A DNA stretch of 64,000 bases from Veillonellaceae bacterium (GCA_012798135.1 JAAZNU010000046.1:81974-145973), one strand, 5' to 3'; shown: positions 1 through 9,224, counted from the first letter of the stretch. The notes: generated by a model from the sequence alone, not told the origin. Made by a program: numbers and translations.

Positions 1-1
1 C

Positions 2-1396
2 TGCATCCCCGCCGACCTGGCCCCCGACTTTTCCCTGTCGGCAGTGCGCAATTCATTCGGCGCCGGCCCCACCCGGATCGAAGTCTACACCGACAACTTC
101 GCCGATTCCGTATCCAATCCGCACGACTATATGTTCTATGCCAACAAGTTTCTCGATTCCTCGCCGCGCCATCAGATCGCCGTCCGCGAAACCTTCCATT
201 GGAACGGGTTCACCGTCAACCGCATCAAATGGTCGCGCGCCCCGCTGGCGGCCGTTCCCGGCGATCGCAACCATTATGCCAGTCTGGAACTGCTCCGCTA
301 TCCGGATCAGGCCTATACCATTTTCATCAAGTCCGCCGAGCCCATCGACAATGACCTGGAGATTTTGCACAGCTTTCAGCTGGCCGAGCGGCGCGGCGCT
401 CCCGGCATCTTCCGCCAGCCATCCCCGGCCAAAACGAAGTTGAGCAAGGAAACCCAAGCGTTTCAGGCCAAATATTTCGGCCAGGCCAGTCCGTTGCGCT
501 GGGGCTATTTCGACTGCATCGCCCCCGAACGCCTGCGACAGGTCAAAGAGCTGGAAGACCGTCTTGGCTACAAGTTCGGCTTCATCCTCCGCTATCAGTC
601 GCTGGATGAACGGGTGCCCCTGGCGGGCCTGCGGACTGCCTTCGCCGACGGTCGGTTTGTCGAACTGACCCTGCAGACCACGCACGCCGATACGGTCAAT
701 GCTCTGTTGGCCGGCTCGAACCGGGGAAACCAGGATCTCATGTACGACATTCTCGACCGGCAATATGACGACTTTTTCCGGGAATATGCCCGGGTCCTGA
801 AGGAATTCGGCCATCCAGTGCTGTTCCGCCTCAACAACGAAATGAACGGGGACTGGTGCTGGTATTCGGCGATGTACGCCGGCAAGGACACCGATATTTA
901 CAAGGCCGTCTGGCGTCACATCCACAATCTGTTCGATGAAACCGGCGTTGACAACGTGCTGTGGGTCTGGAATCCGCACGATGTTTCCCTGCCCGAATTC
1001 AAATGGAATCACCCGCTGCTGTACTATCCCGGCGACGATGTGGTCGACCTCATCGGCATCACCGGCTACAACACCGGCACCTATTTTCCGGGCGAACAAT
1101 GGCGCAGTTTCCATGACATCTACAAGCCAGTCATCGTCGACTATTCCGACTGGTTCGACAAGCCGTTCATGATCACCGAGTTCGGCTCGAACTCCGTCGG
1201 CGGCGACAAAGCCGCCTGGATTGATGACATGTTCCGGGAACTGCCGCAATACGACCGCATCAAGGTCGCCCTCTGGTGGAGCGGCATCGATCTCGATCCC
1301 GCCGGTCGGCCCGGCCGCATCTATCTGTTGGATGAGAACAATGCCACTACGGAAGCCTTCCGCCGCGGGTTGAAAAACTATCTCCCACAAAAATAA
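2..1396 (+). CDS. GH26-like glycoside hydrolase, 5'-truncated by window edge
   Basis: The open frame enters from the left edge with no start in view; GTG at 44 is internal. The product matches family 26 (beta-mannanase-like) glycoside hydrolases, preceded by a region of about 140 residues whose fold I do not recognise. The proposed acid/base is Glu at 839-841 (in FRLNNEMNGDW) and the proposed nucleophile is Glu at 1178-1180 (in ITEFGSNSVGG), the two GH26 catalytic strands. It is a close tandem paralogue of the next gene, matching it along almost its whole visible length, so a gene duplication is clear. Polysaccharide hydrolysis at the cell surface or periplasm is inferred; the substrate is unknown. 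Confidence 0.8.
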   Translation, partial: CIPADLAPDFSLSAVRNSFGAGPTRIEVYTDNFADSVSNPHDYMFYANKFLDSSPRHQIAVRETFHWNGFTVNRIKWSRAPLAAVPGDRNHYASLELLRYPDQAYTIFIKSAEPIDNDLEILHSFQLAERRGAPGIFRQPSPAKTKLSKETQAFQAKYFGQASPLRWGYFDCIAPERLRQVKELEDRLGYKFGFILRYQSLDERVPLAGLRTAFADGRFVELTLQTTHADTVNALLAGSNRGNQDLMYDILDRQYDDFFREYARVLKEFGHPVLFRLNNEMNGDWCWYSAMYAGKDTDIYKAVWRHIHNLFDETGVDNVLWVWNPHDVSLPEFKWNHPLLYYPGDDVVDLIGITGYNTGTYFPGEQWRSFHDIYKPVIVDYSDWFDKPFMITEFGSNSVGGDKAAWIDDMFRELPQYDRIKVALWWSGIDLDPAGRPGRIYLLDENNATTEAFRRGLKNYLPQK

Positions 1397-1410
1397 TTGG
1401 AGGTGATCTC

Positions 1411-3039
1411 ACGTTAACCACCAAAAAAGAGCTGGTTCTCTGTCTGCTGTTTCTGATCTGCATCGTGCTTCCCGCCGCCCCGGTCGCCGCGCTGACGCCG
1501 GCCGCGCCGGTTTTCTGGGTTGTTGACGGCAAACCCGCGGCGGCGCCGCCGGCGGGGGCCTGGACGGATGTCAAAAAAATCGAGACGGATTCGGACTTGC
1601 CTGGTTATCAGCGCTTCACCGACTATCCCCACGGCTATTCCGTCTGCGTTCCGGCCGGATTGCAGCCCGATTTTTCACTTTCCGCCCTGCGCAGTTCCTT
1701 TGCCAGCCCCACCACCCAAATCGAAATCTACTACGACAATTTTTCGCATTACCAAACCAATCCCTGGGACTACATGGTCGATGCCAACAAAAATCTGCTG
1801 GTGTCGCCGCGGCACACCATCGCCGTCCAGGAAACCTTCCCCTGGAACGGCTTCACCGTCAATCGCATCAAATGGTCCCGTCCGCCGCTCGCGACCGTTC
1901 CCGGCGACCGCAATTACTATGCCAGCCTGGAATTGAAACTGTTTGCGGATGAGTATTACACGATCTTCATCAAATCGTCGCAACCAATCGACAACGATTT
2001 GGACATCCTTCACAGTTTCCGGTGGGATGCCAAACGTGGTGCGGTCGGGATTTTTCGTCAGCACAGTCCGGGCCGAACGAACCTGAGCGGGGAAACCCGC
2101 CAATTCGTCAAGAAATATTTCAGCCCAGGCAGTCCCCTGCATTGGGGCCTGTTCGACGCCTCCGCTCCGGATGACCTCCAACACATCAAGGAACTGGAAT
2201 CACGGCTGGGCTACAAATTTTCGTTTATCCTCCGGTATCAGTCGCTGGATACGGAACCACCCACCGTTCCCCTGGAAAAGGCCCTTGCCGACGGTCGTTT
2301 TCTCGAACTGTCGATGGAAACCACGCACAACGAAGAAAACAATGCCCTACAGTCTGGCGGGAAGCGGATCAATCAGGAGCTCATGTACGATATCCTGGAT
2401 GGAAAATTCGATGATCACTTCCGGGAATATGCCCGGACGCTGAAACGTTTCGGCCACCCGCTGCTGTTCCGGTTCGACAATGAAATGAACGGCGACTGGT
2501 GCTGGTACTCCGCCACCTATGCCGGCAAGGACACGAATATTTACAAGGCGGTCTGGCGGCACGTCCACGGCCTGTTTGATCAGGTCGGCGCCACCAATGT
2601 TCTCTGGGTCTGGAATCCGAATGACCTGTCCTATCCCAATTTCAAATGGAATCAAGCCCTGCTGTACTATCCGGGGGACGATGTTGTCGACATCATCGGC
2701 CTCACCGGTTATAACGCCGGCACCTACTTCCCCGGCGAAAAATGGCGGGAGTTTCCCGATATCTACCGGCCGCTCTACGCCGATTATTCCACTTGGTTCG
2801 ACAAGCCCTTCATAATCGGCGAGTTCGGTTCCAACTCCGTCGGTGGCGACAAAGTCGCCTGGATCGATCGGATGTTCCGGGAGATGCCCCGATACAACCG
2901 TATCAAGGTCGCCATCTGGTGGAGCGGTATCGACTGGGATGAAGCCGGCCGACCCGGCCGCATCTATCTGATGGACGAAAATGCCGCCACCGAAGCGGCG
3001 TTTCGCCGTGGACTGAAAAACTACCTGCCGCAAAACTAA
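1411..3039 (+). CDS. GH26-like glycoside hydrolase, second tandem copy, probable non-AUG start
   Basis: Tandem paralogue of the preceding hydrolase. The proposed acid/base is Glu 2482-2484 (FRFDNEMNGDW) and the proposed nucleophile is Glu 2821-2823 (IGEFGSNSVGG). The start is a problem. The only canonical in-frame start is GTG 1465, but it lies inside what looks like a signal peptide, and the frame upstream reads KKELVLCLLFLICIVLPAAP. An ideal Shine-Dalgarno (GGAGG, 1399-1403) sits 7 bases before an ACG at 1411, exactly where an ATG would be expected. I therefore place the start at ACG 1411 and infer an exported protein; 1465 is the conservative alternative. It lies 17 bases upstream of the formimidoyltransferase gene and could be co-transcribed with it, although the functions are unrelated. 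Confidence 0.8.
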   Translation, partial: TLTTKKELVLCLLFLICIVLPAAPVAALTPAAPVFWVVDGKPAAAPPAGAWTDVKKIETDSDLPGYQRFTDYPHGYSVCVPAGLQPDFSLSALRSSFASPTTQIEIYYDNFSHYQTNPWDYMVDANKNLLVSPRHTIAVQETFPWNGFTVNRIKWSRPPLATVPGDRNYYASLELKLFADEYYTIFIKSSQPIDNDLDILHSFRWDAKRGAVGIFRQHSPGRTNLSGETRQFVKKYFSPGSPLHWGLFDASAPDDLQHIKELESRLGYKFSFILRYQSLDTEPPTVPLEKALADGRFLELSMETTHNEENNALQSGGKRINQELMYDILDGKFDDHFREYARTLKRFGHPLLFRFDNEMNGDWCWYSATYAGKDTNIYKAVWRHVHGLFDQVGATNVLWVWNPNDLSYPNFKWNQALLYYPGDDVVDIIGLTGYNAGTYFPGEKWREFPDIYRPLYADYSTWFDKPFIIGEFGSNSVGGDKVAWIDRMFREMPRYNRIKVAIWWSGIDWDEAGRPGRIYLMDENAATEAAFRRGLKNYLPQN

Positions 3040-3056
3040 CAAAGGAGACGAATCTT

Positions 3057-3953
3057 ATGAGCAAACTTGTCGAATGCGTTCCCAATTTTAGTGAAGGCCG
3101 TCGCCCCGAAGTCATCGAGGCCATTACCGCCGAAGTCAAAAATATTCCCGGCGTCAAACTGCTGGACGTCAAGGCGGACGCCAGCCACAACCGCGTCGTT
3201 GTCACCTTCGTCGGCGAGCCCCAGGCCGCCAAGCAGGCAGCGTTCAACGCCTGCAAAAAAGCCGCCGAACTAATCGACATGGAAAAACACCACGGCGAAC
3301 ATCCCCGCATCGGCGCGACCGATGTCATCCCGTTCATTCCGGTCAAGAACATGACCATGGAAGAATGCGTGCAACTGGCGGACGAACTGGCGCAAGAGAT
3401 CGCCAAAAAGCTGGAAATCCCGGTGTATCTGTACGAAGAAGCCGCTAAACTCCCCGCGCGCAAAGCATTGCCCGACATCCGTAAAGGCCAGTATGAAGGA
3501 CTCAAGACCGAAATCAGCAAGCCCGAACGGCACCCGGACTATGGCCCGGCCCGCCTGCATCCCTCGGCCGGCGCGACAGTGGTCGGCGCCCGTCAGTTTC
3601 TCATCGCTTACAACATCAATCTGGACACCAGCGATGTGCAGATCGCCAAGAAAATCGCCAACTGCATCCGGGAGGCGAAGGGTGGCTACCGCTACGTCCG
3701 GGCCATGGGCGTCAGCGTGCAGGTCGGCGACCGCGATGTCGCCCAGGTCACCATCAACATGGTGAATTATCAGGGAACCTCGCTGTTCAGGGTATTTGAA
3801 ACTGTCAAATCCGAGGCCGCCCGCTACGGCGTCAACGTGATCGGCAGCGAAATCATTGGCCTGACGCCGATGCAAGCATTGCTGGACGTCGCCGAATTTT
3901 ACCTGCGTCTCGACGGCTTTGACCGAAAACAAGTATTGGAGGACAATCTATGA
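3057..3953 (+). CDS. ftcD: Glutamate formimidoyltransferase
   Basis: The 298-residue product matches the stand-alone formiminotransferase domain (EC 2.1.2.5), which moves the formimino group of N-formimino-glutamate to tetrahydrofolate at the end of histidine degradation. It begins MSKLVECVPNFSEGRRPEV, the typical N-terminus of the family, and contains the HHGEHPRIGATDVIPF segment. In animals this domain is fused to the cyclodeaminase; here the two are separate and overlap by four bases (ATGA at 3950-3953), indicating translational coupling. The SD AAAGGAG lies upstream of ATG 3057. Other histidine-pathway genes in the window are hutI (9.5 kb) and hutH (38.6 kb). Confidence 0.93.
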   Translation: MSKLVECVPNFSEGRRPEVIEAITAEVKNIPGVKLLDVKADASHNRVVVTFVGEPQAAKQAAFNACKKAAELIDMEKHHGEHPRIGATDVIPFIPVKNMTMEECVQLADELAQEIAKKLEIPVYLYEEAAKLPARKALPDIRKGQYEGLKTEISKPERHPDYGPARLHPSAGATVVGARQFLIAYNINLDTSDVQIAKKIANCIREAKGGYRYVRAMGVSVQVGDRDVAQVTINMVNYQGTSLFRVFETVKSEAARYGVNVIGSEIIGLTPMQALLDVAEFYLRLDGFDRKQVLEDNL

Positions 3954-4579
3954 TGTTAATGGCAAAAAGCGTACAGGACTTCATTACGGAGCTGGCCGCC
4001 GATACCGCCGCTCCCGGTGGGGGAAGCGCCGCTGCGTTGGCCGGTTGTCTGGGCGCCGCTCTGACCAAAATGGTCTGCAACCTCTCATTGGATGAAACAA
4101 AATTCGGCGCGGCCTTGCCGGAGATTCAAGCCATCCAGACCCAGGCCACCGACCTGCTCGGCAAGCTGACCCGCGCCGTCGATGAAGACGCCGCGGCGTT
4201 CAACGAAGTCATGACCGCCTACAAACTCCCCAAAACCACCGAGGACGAGAAAAAGGCCCGACTGACCGCAATCCAGCAATCCATGAAAAAAGCGGCGCTC
4301 CTGCCGCTGGGTGTTGCTGGCGACTGCCTCGAAGTCCTCAAACTCGCCGGTCGCATCCTGCCGATCGGTAACGCCAATGCTGCCAGCGACGCGGCGGTGT
4401 CCGGCCTGATGGCCTACGCGGCCTTGCAGAGCGCCCTCTACAATGTGAAAATCAATCTGGGATTCATCAAGGACGCCGAATTCTGCCAAGACATCCGCCA
4501 GAAGATCGTTGCCATTTCGGACGTGGCAAAAAAAGAAAACGCCGCTTTGACTGCGGCGGTAGAAAAAGTTTTGCCATAA
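3950..4579 (+). CDS. Formimidoyltetrahydrofolate cyclodeaminase family protein
   Basis: The 209-residue product matches the cyclodeaminase/cyclohydrolase (FTCD C-terminal) family, an all-helical fold that releases ammonia from 5-formimino-THF to give methenyl-THF. The N-terminus KSVQDFITELAADTAAPGGGSAAAL contains the conserved APGGGSAAA stretch. Its start overlaps the stop of the formimidoyltransferase, so the pair almost certainly catalyses consecutive steps, yielding ammonia and a one-carbon unit. The same family includes methenyl-THF cyclohydrolases (FchA), so that activity is the main alternative; the linkage favours cyclodeaminase. A bidirectional terminator follows. Confidence 0.88.
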   Translation: MMLMAKSVQDFITELAADTAAPGGGSAAALAGCLGAALTKMVCNLSLDETKFGAALPEIQAIQTQATDLLGKLTRAVDEDAAAFNEVMTAYKLPKTTEDEKKARLTAIQQSMKKAALLPLGVAGDCLEVLKLAGRILPIGNANAASDAAVSGLMAYAALQSALYNVKINLGFIKDAEFCQDIRQKIVAISDVAKKENAALTAAVEKVLP

Positions 4580-4607
4580 AATTTTTTCACATTCCCGCTT
4601 ATGGTGC

Positions 4608-4642
4608 AAAACAGGATGCCGGTTTTCCGGCATCCTGTTTTG
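4608..4642. terminator. Bidirectional intrinsic terminator
   Basis: A 12-bp perfect stem (4611-4622 with 4627-4638) with a TTTT loop is flanked by A-run and T-run. It lies between the convergent cyclodeaminase and SLC12-like transporter genes and can stop both. Confidence 0.85.
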
Positions 4643-4654
4643 TATGAAAAAATG

Positions 4655-6784
4655 TTACACCGTGGCGTCTTCCAGTCCCGAGTCGGCGACAAACAGCACC
4701 GTGCCGGGGCTATGCATGGCCAAGTCGATCATCTGGTCAAACTGCGGCGGCATGCCCAAAATTGTGACATCTCCATGGATCCGCCCCAGATGCTCGCAAT
4801 AATCGCCGGTCAGCACCCGAACTCGCGTTGATACCGGCAAGCGCGCCTGTTCCACGAACAATTCCAATTCCCCGGTCGTCGCCGACACCTCCGCCGGGTC
4901 GTCAATGACGCGGAAAATCGTCAACGCGGCGTCCCAGTTTCGTGTCAACTGCAATGCGGTCAAAACCGCCAGATTCATGTTCGGGCTCCGGTGGCGCAAC
5001 CACAGGTGCACCGTCTTTTCCTGTCCAAAGGCCAATTTGGGATGGATATATAAATATAGCAGGCCGATATTCAGCGGACGGATCATCTGGTGGATTCGCG
5101 CCATACGTTGCTGTTTTTCCGCTTCCCCGCTGATTGTGAACAAAATGGAGTTGGGCGGCAAAAAGGAATTCAGCAGGATTTGCAGCGCGGTATAGAGATG
5201 GGCTTCAAAAACATCCTCCCGTGAATGCACCACCATTTTCCGCATGAACAGCTTCTTGTCGCGCAGCGGTTTCAGTAATTCTTCATATTGCGCCGCCAGT
5301 TGGGCATCCCGCAGTTTCGACTGATGAAAGGACAAGAAATACAGCCGTCCCGAAGGAGACAGGAGATTGCCGACAAACCGGCTGATCCGCCGCAGGTCTT
5401 CCGGAGTTTCCGCCGGAGCCAGCACAGCCGGTTTCCAGACCCGCGGATGATACTGCAACGCCAACGTCTTTTGGGCCGCCCATTCCGTAATAGCGGTGAA
5501 AAATCCCCCGCGGACATCGCCCCAGGGAGCATCGATCTTGTTTTCCCGGCGCGCCAAAATGCTATAGATGAACAGCACCACCACGATCGTGGTCAGAGTA
5601 AACAACTTGTCGATCAACAGCATGGTCAGGATGCAGCCCACAAATCCCGCCAACGGAACCAGGATGGAAACCTGCAGGCGGGGGCGGAAACTGATGATGC
5701 CGCTGCCTTGCTCGATCAACACGACCAGGTTGATCACCCCGTAGGTCGTCAAGAAGAACATCGTCAGCAACTGGGCCAGCTGATCCAGATTGCCGGCCAT
5801 CAGCACCGCCAGCGATAGCAGGGAAGACACCAGCACCGCATTGCGGGGTTCGTTGTCGGCCGCCCGTTTGCCGAGAAACCGGGGAAACGGAACGAGCCGG
5901 TTGACCGCCAGCGCCGCCAAGGTCCGCGGCGCCCCCACCAGAGTCGACAGGGCCGACGACAGAGTCGCACCCAGTATCCCGGCTACCACGACCGGTTTCC
6001 AGGCGGAAAGTTCGAGAATGATCGAGGTATTGGTCAGCAAAGCGCTTTCCGGCGCCTGATGGGCAAACCAGTAGGCCATCGCAACATATACAACCAGACC
6101 GGTGGCAATAGCCGTCAAGGTGCCAATAATAATGCTGCGGCGTGGTGTACGCAATTCTCCGGACATGCTGACGCCGGCCAGAATGCCGGTGACTGCCGGA
6201 AAAAAGATGGCGAAGGTTTCCCAGAATCCGGCCTGAGTGTACGCGCCCCGCCACACCGGTTCGACGACCGACAGCGACGGTCCGGCAAAAAAGCTGACCA
6301 ATGAGGCCGCAATGGCCGCCAATACGAAATATTGAACCCGAAAGGCCAACTGCGCGCTTTTCATTGACACTCCTGCCAGCACGACCCATGTGGCCAGGGC
6401 GACCAGCGTCGGGGAATGGGTCGGAAAAAAACTGAGCCACAACTCGACAAAACCGATGATATAGAACGCTACGGAGAAAGCCTGGGAAAAATAGAGCGGA
6501 ATGCCGATGGCGCCGCCGATCTCGAATCCCAGGGACCGTGAAATGATCGCATAGGCCCCGCCGGCGCCGATTTCGATATTGGAAACCATCGACGCCATCG
6601 ACAGAGCCGTGCAAATGGTGATAGCATGCGCCATAAAAATGATGGCCAACGTGTCGACAAAACCGGCGTTGCCGACAACCCAACCCAACCGCAGGTACAT
6701 GACTACGCCGAGAATGGTCAGAACGGTCGGCGTAAACACGCCGTCAAATGTTCGCAACCCTTGCGGATTTACAACCTTGTTCAC
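4655..6784 (-). CDS. SLC12/CCC-like amino acid-polyamine-organocation permease
   Basis: The 709-residue membrane protein has roughly 12 transmembrane segments in residues 1-430, followed by a long soluble C-terminal half. The N-terminal GVFTPTVLTILGVVMYLRLG and the IGAGGAYAIISRSLG segment are characteristic of the bacterial relatives of cation-chloride cotransporters (SLC12) within the APC superfamily. Most APC permeases are 430-500 residues; the extra ~270-residue cytoplasmic domain is the CCC-like trait. The start is GTG 6784 with SD AAAGGGG seven bases upstream. Substrate is unknown: bacterial members have been linked to both cation/chloride and amino acid transport. Confidence 0.85.
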   Translation of the reverse strand: MNKVVNPQGLRTFDGVFTPTVLTILGVVMYLRLGWVVGNAGFVDTLAIIFMAHAITICTALSMASMVSNIEIGAGGAYAIISRSLGFEIGGAIGIPLYFSQAFSVAFYIIGFVELWLSFFPTHSPTLVALATWVVLAGVSMKSAQLAFRVQYFVLAAIAASLVSFFAGPSLSVVEPVWRGAYTQAGFWETFAIFFPAVTGILAGVSMSGELRTPRRSIIIGTLTAIATGLVVYVAMAYWFAHQAPESALLTNTSIILELSAWKPVVVAGILGATLSSALSTLVGAPRTLAALAVNRLVPFPRFLGKRAADNEPRNAVLVSSLLSLAVLMAGNLDQLAQLLTMFFLTTYGVINLVVLIEQGSGIISFRPRLQVSILVPLAGFVGCILTMLLIDKLFTLTTIVVVLFIYSILARRENKIDAPWGDVRGGFFTAITEWAAQKTLALQYHPRVWKPAVLAPAETPEDLRRISRFVGNLLSPSGRLYFLSFHQSKLRDAQLAAQYEELLKPLRDKKLFMRKMVVHSREDVFEAHLYTALQILLNSFLPPNSILFTISGEAEKQQRMARIHQMIRPLNIGLLYLYIHPKLAFGQEKTVHLWLRHRSPNMNLAVLTALQLTRNWDAALTIFRVIDDPAEVSATTGELELFVEQARLPVSTRVRVLTGDYCEHLGRIHGDVTILGMPPQFDQMIDLAMHSPGTVLFVADSGLEDATV

Positions 6785-6840
6785 TCATATTCCCCTTTCG
6801 CCGCCGCTGCCGGAAGTATTCCGTCAGCCAGGGAATCGCC

Positions 6841-7332
6841 TCACTCTTCCAGCAGACAGAATCCGCCCTGGCACATTGCCAGCTCTACGTCGGGGTTCTG
6901 TTCCATCGGCAGGTTGATTCGCGTCACCAGTTGCTGATCGGCGCGAACATAGCGGATTTCATGCACTACGACCCGAAACAGCACCAGCGACGTGGTATCC
7001 CGGTTCGGAAACTGCTTTTTCAGCTCCGGCAAATCCGCGTACATCATGTCCAGCAGCGAGCGGTACACCGGGTCGCCGGGGCGGGTTTCCTCCCGGACCC
7101 GGCCGGAAATCGTCAACACTTCGTCCTGCTTGCCGACCACGCACAACTCGACGCGCGGATTATTTTTCAGTTCCGCCACCTTCCGGGTGCTAAACGGACT
7201 AAACAGCCAGATTCGGCCATCCTGGTCCACATAGGCCCGCATGGGCCGGACCCGGGGGTGCTGGTTATCGTCAATGTTTCCCAAGTAGGCGGTTTCGGAT
7301 TTCAGCAACTGGATTACTTCCTGCTCATACAT
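6841..7332 (-). CDS. Pyridoxamine 5'-phosphate oxidase-fold protein
   Basis: The 163-residue protein shows the pattern of small flavin-binding split-barrel (PPOX-like) proteins: HPRVRPMRAYVDQDGRIWLFS followed by a strand with VELCVVG and an EETRPGD segment. Such proteins usually bind FMN or F420-like cofactors and act on unknown substrates; many are annotated only as pyridoxamine phosphate oxidase related. The C-terminal ~45 residues (from DTTSLVLFRV) form a second small domain ending in CQGGFCLLEE. It is encoded on its own between a transporter and a patatin. The precise function cannot be assigned. Confidence 0.75.
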   Translation of the reverse strand: MYEQEVIQLLKSETAYLGNIDDNQHPRVRPMRAYVDQDGRIWLFSPFSTRKVAELKNNPRVELCVVGKQDEVLTISGRVREETRPGDPVYRSLLDMMYADLPELKKQFPNRDTTSLVLFRVVVHEIRYVRADQQLVTRINLPMEQNPDVELAMCQGGFCLLEE

Positions 7333-7392
7333 GAATCAGCACCTCCAAATTTTTCTCGAATTTTGTTCTCCGTCATCTCCGTTGTCCTTCAT

Positions 7393-8355
7393 TCACTGCT
7401 TGAAAAAGGCCTCAATTTGTGGCGCAAATCGGGCATACTCGGCATTCGCCTGCTGCATCAATGCCTTGACTGCCGTGCAATCATCCAGTTCCGTTTCCTG
7501 TTCCGTATCAAAATCGATCCGCAAAATTTGTTCAGGTTGCAGGAGTTGGTTGAGATAATGCAAGGTAGCATTTGCATGCAGCGCTACCAGCATCTCGATC
7601 AACTTGCCGCCTTCCCATCCCGTTACAACACCCCAGCGCTTTTTGTCCTCAACTTCATAATACCACCGGGCCCGGCCAGTCCCCATGGTCAGTAGTCTCA
7701 AATCAGCCAACTCGGCATTCAGCGTCCGCCTAGCTTCCAGAACGGCCAACAATGCCGGATTATACGCCCACAAGCCCCCATCTGAAATCAACGCGTCACC
7801 TACCTTTATTGGACAAAAGAAGATCGGGGATGCGCAAGATGCCAGAACCGCCCGGCAAACCGGCACATCCAGATCCGGGTTGGGCTCCGTTGAACATCCG
7901 GACTTGAAAACATGCACCTCACCACGTCCAATATCGGTTACGGGCAATAGCAGCGGGACGGATACCTCGCCCATTCTCCTGTCGCCGAAATAACGATGAA
8001 GGATTTCTTGAAGCAGGTCCGACTTGTAAATGCTATGAATGCAGGATTGGGCAAATTTGGTCGGCAGGAAGGACATCCGAGGCGTAAAAATCGCCTCGAC
8101 GTGTTCGCGATACAGCTGTTCCACAATTTCCGGCCGAAAACCGCAGGCAATCGCCGCCGCAATAATAGACCCCGTGCTGGTACCGGCAATCATATCAAAT
8201 TGTTTGTGCAGGCATATATTTTGACTGGTTTCGATACAGTGCAGAATATGGGTCGGGATAATTCCCCGAATTCCACCGCCGTCGACACATAAAATCCGGA
8301 TTACTCGTCCCACCACATCAAACTCCTTTGCACTGGAAATTCCAAACCTGTTCAT
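7393..8355 (-). CDS. Patatin-like phospholipase
   Basis: The 320-residue protein has all patatin signatures near its N-terminus: the oxyanion loop DGGGIRG, the nucleophile elbow GTSTGS (catalytic Ser) and the catalytic Asp in SDGGLWAYNP. It lacks a signal peptide or transmembrane segment, so a cytosolic lipid acyl hydrolase is expected. The architecture (patatin domain at the N-terminus, short C-terminal tail) resembles CBASS effector CapV as well as housekeeping patatins, but no nucleotide cyclase or other defence gene is adjacent, so a defence role is not supported here. Confidence 0.85.
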   Translation of the reverse strand: MNRFGISSAKEFDVVGRVIRILCVDGGGIRGIIPTHILHCIETSQNICLHKQFDMIAGTSTGSIIAAAIACGFRPEIVEQLYREHVEAIFTPRMSFLPTKFAQSCIHSIYKSDLLQEILHRYFGDRRMGEVSVPLLLPVTDIGRGEVHVFKSGCSTEPNPDLDVPVCRAVLASCASPIFFCPIKVGDALISDGGLWAYNPALLAVLEARRTLNAELADLRLLTMGTGRARWYYEVEDKKRWGVVTGWEGGKLIEMLVALHANATLHYLNQLLQPEQILRIDFDTEQETELDDCTAVKALMQQANAEYARFAPQIEAFFKQ

Positions 8356-8382
8356 AAGCGCGCCTGTTTCACTAGTTGTGTA

Positions 8383-9072
8383 TCACGCCGAATGCAACTT
8401 GGTCAAAAATTCCGTTGCGGACGGCAATTGTTCCGTCACCCACCACGGCTCATGTCGCGCCAGTTCCGCCTCGCTGAAAGTCCCTGTGGCAACGCCGATC
8501 GTATAGGCGCCGATTTGTTTGCCGCAACGCACGTCATGCGGCGTATCGCCGATCACAAAATATCGCGTCGAAACCGCCACCGTCGTCATCGCCTGCACCA
8601 ACCCCAGAGCTCGCGACGCTATGTCATCGCGGGTCGGTGAATTCTCGCAAAACGCACTGCGCTCAAAGTCAAAGAAATCTTCCAGCCCAAATTTTTGCAT
8701 TTTCAATCGGGCGCCCCGGCGGCTGTTCCCTGTCAATAGGAGAGAATACACCCCGCTGGCGCGCAGTGACTCCAAAATTTCGCGGACCGACGGCAAAACT
8801 TTCCCTTCCTGCTGCGCCAAATATTCCGGCAACAATTCTTCGTACCGGGCTGTCAGCGCCGTGATTTCCCCATGCTCGGCATCCCGCCCCGTCATTGCGG
8901 TAATAATCTGACCGGCAATCGAATAGTCGGTCATGCCGGCTGCCTGTATTTTCTGCAGGTCCAGCTTTCCATAGCCCTGTTCGGCAATAGCTGCCTGAAA
9001 CGCGAAGAGTCCAGCTTTTCCCGTTCGGATCAGCGTGCCGTCAATATCCCAAAATACTATATCCAAACTCAT
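8383..9072 (-). CDS. HAD-superfamily phosphatase
   Basis: The 229-residue protein begins MSLDIVFWDIDGTLIRTGKAG, the HAD motif I with nucleophile Asp and general acid Asp. Motif II is LLLTGNS, the motif III Lys lies near RLKMQKFG, and motif IV is VIGDTPHDV. The cap is the helical type seen in the phosphoglycolate phosphatase/beta-phosphoglucomutase branch. It probably dephosphorylates a small metabolite; the substrate cannot be told from sequence. Its start lies just downstream of a terminator, so it has its own promoter or reads through. Confidence 0.88.
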   Translation of the reverse strand: MSLDIVFWDIDGTLIRTGKAGLFAFQAAIAEQGYGKLDLQKIQAAGMTDYSIAGQIITAMTGRDAEHGEITALTARYEELLPEYLAQQEGKVLPSVREILESLRASGVYSLLLTGNSRRGARLKMQKFGLEDFFDFERSAFCENSPTRDDIASRALGLVQAMTTVAVSTRYFVIGDTPHDVRCGKQIGAYTIGVATGTFSEAELARHEPWWVTEQLPSATEFLTKLHSA

Positions 9073-9146
9073 TATCCCGCTTTCTTTGCTGATAGTTTGC
9101 CTTTATTATTTAAGATACCACAAAATAACGCAAGTTTCCTGCCTCA

Positions 9147-9187
9147 AAAACAAACAGGAAGCCCCTATGGACTTCCTGTTTGTTTTT
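9147..9187. terminator. Intrinsic terminator downstream of the YdbC-like gene
   Basis: The arms AAACAAACAGGAAG and CTTCCTGTTTGTTT form a ~14-bp stem with T-runs on both strands. On the minus strand it ends the YdbC-like transcript. Confidence 0.8.
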
Positions 9188-9224
9188 TGGGGAAATGAAG
9201 CCGATTTGAACAGAATTCAGGTCC

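Noticed and set aside
53..1390. Long minus-strand open frame over the first GH26 gene
   Set aside because: It is a composition shadow in GC-rich sequence; the plus frame has catalytic motifs and a paralogue, the minus frame has neither.
7393..8355. Patatin as a CBASS effector (CapV)
   Set aside because: No CD-NTase, Cap2/Cap3 or other defence gene is adjacent; neighbours are metabolic genes.
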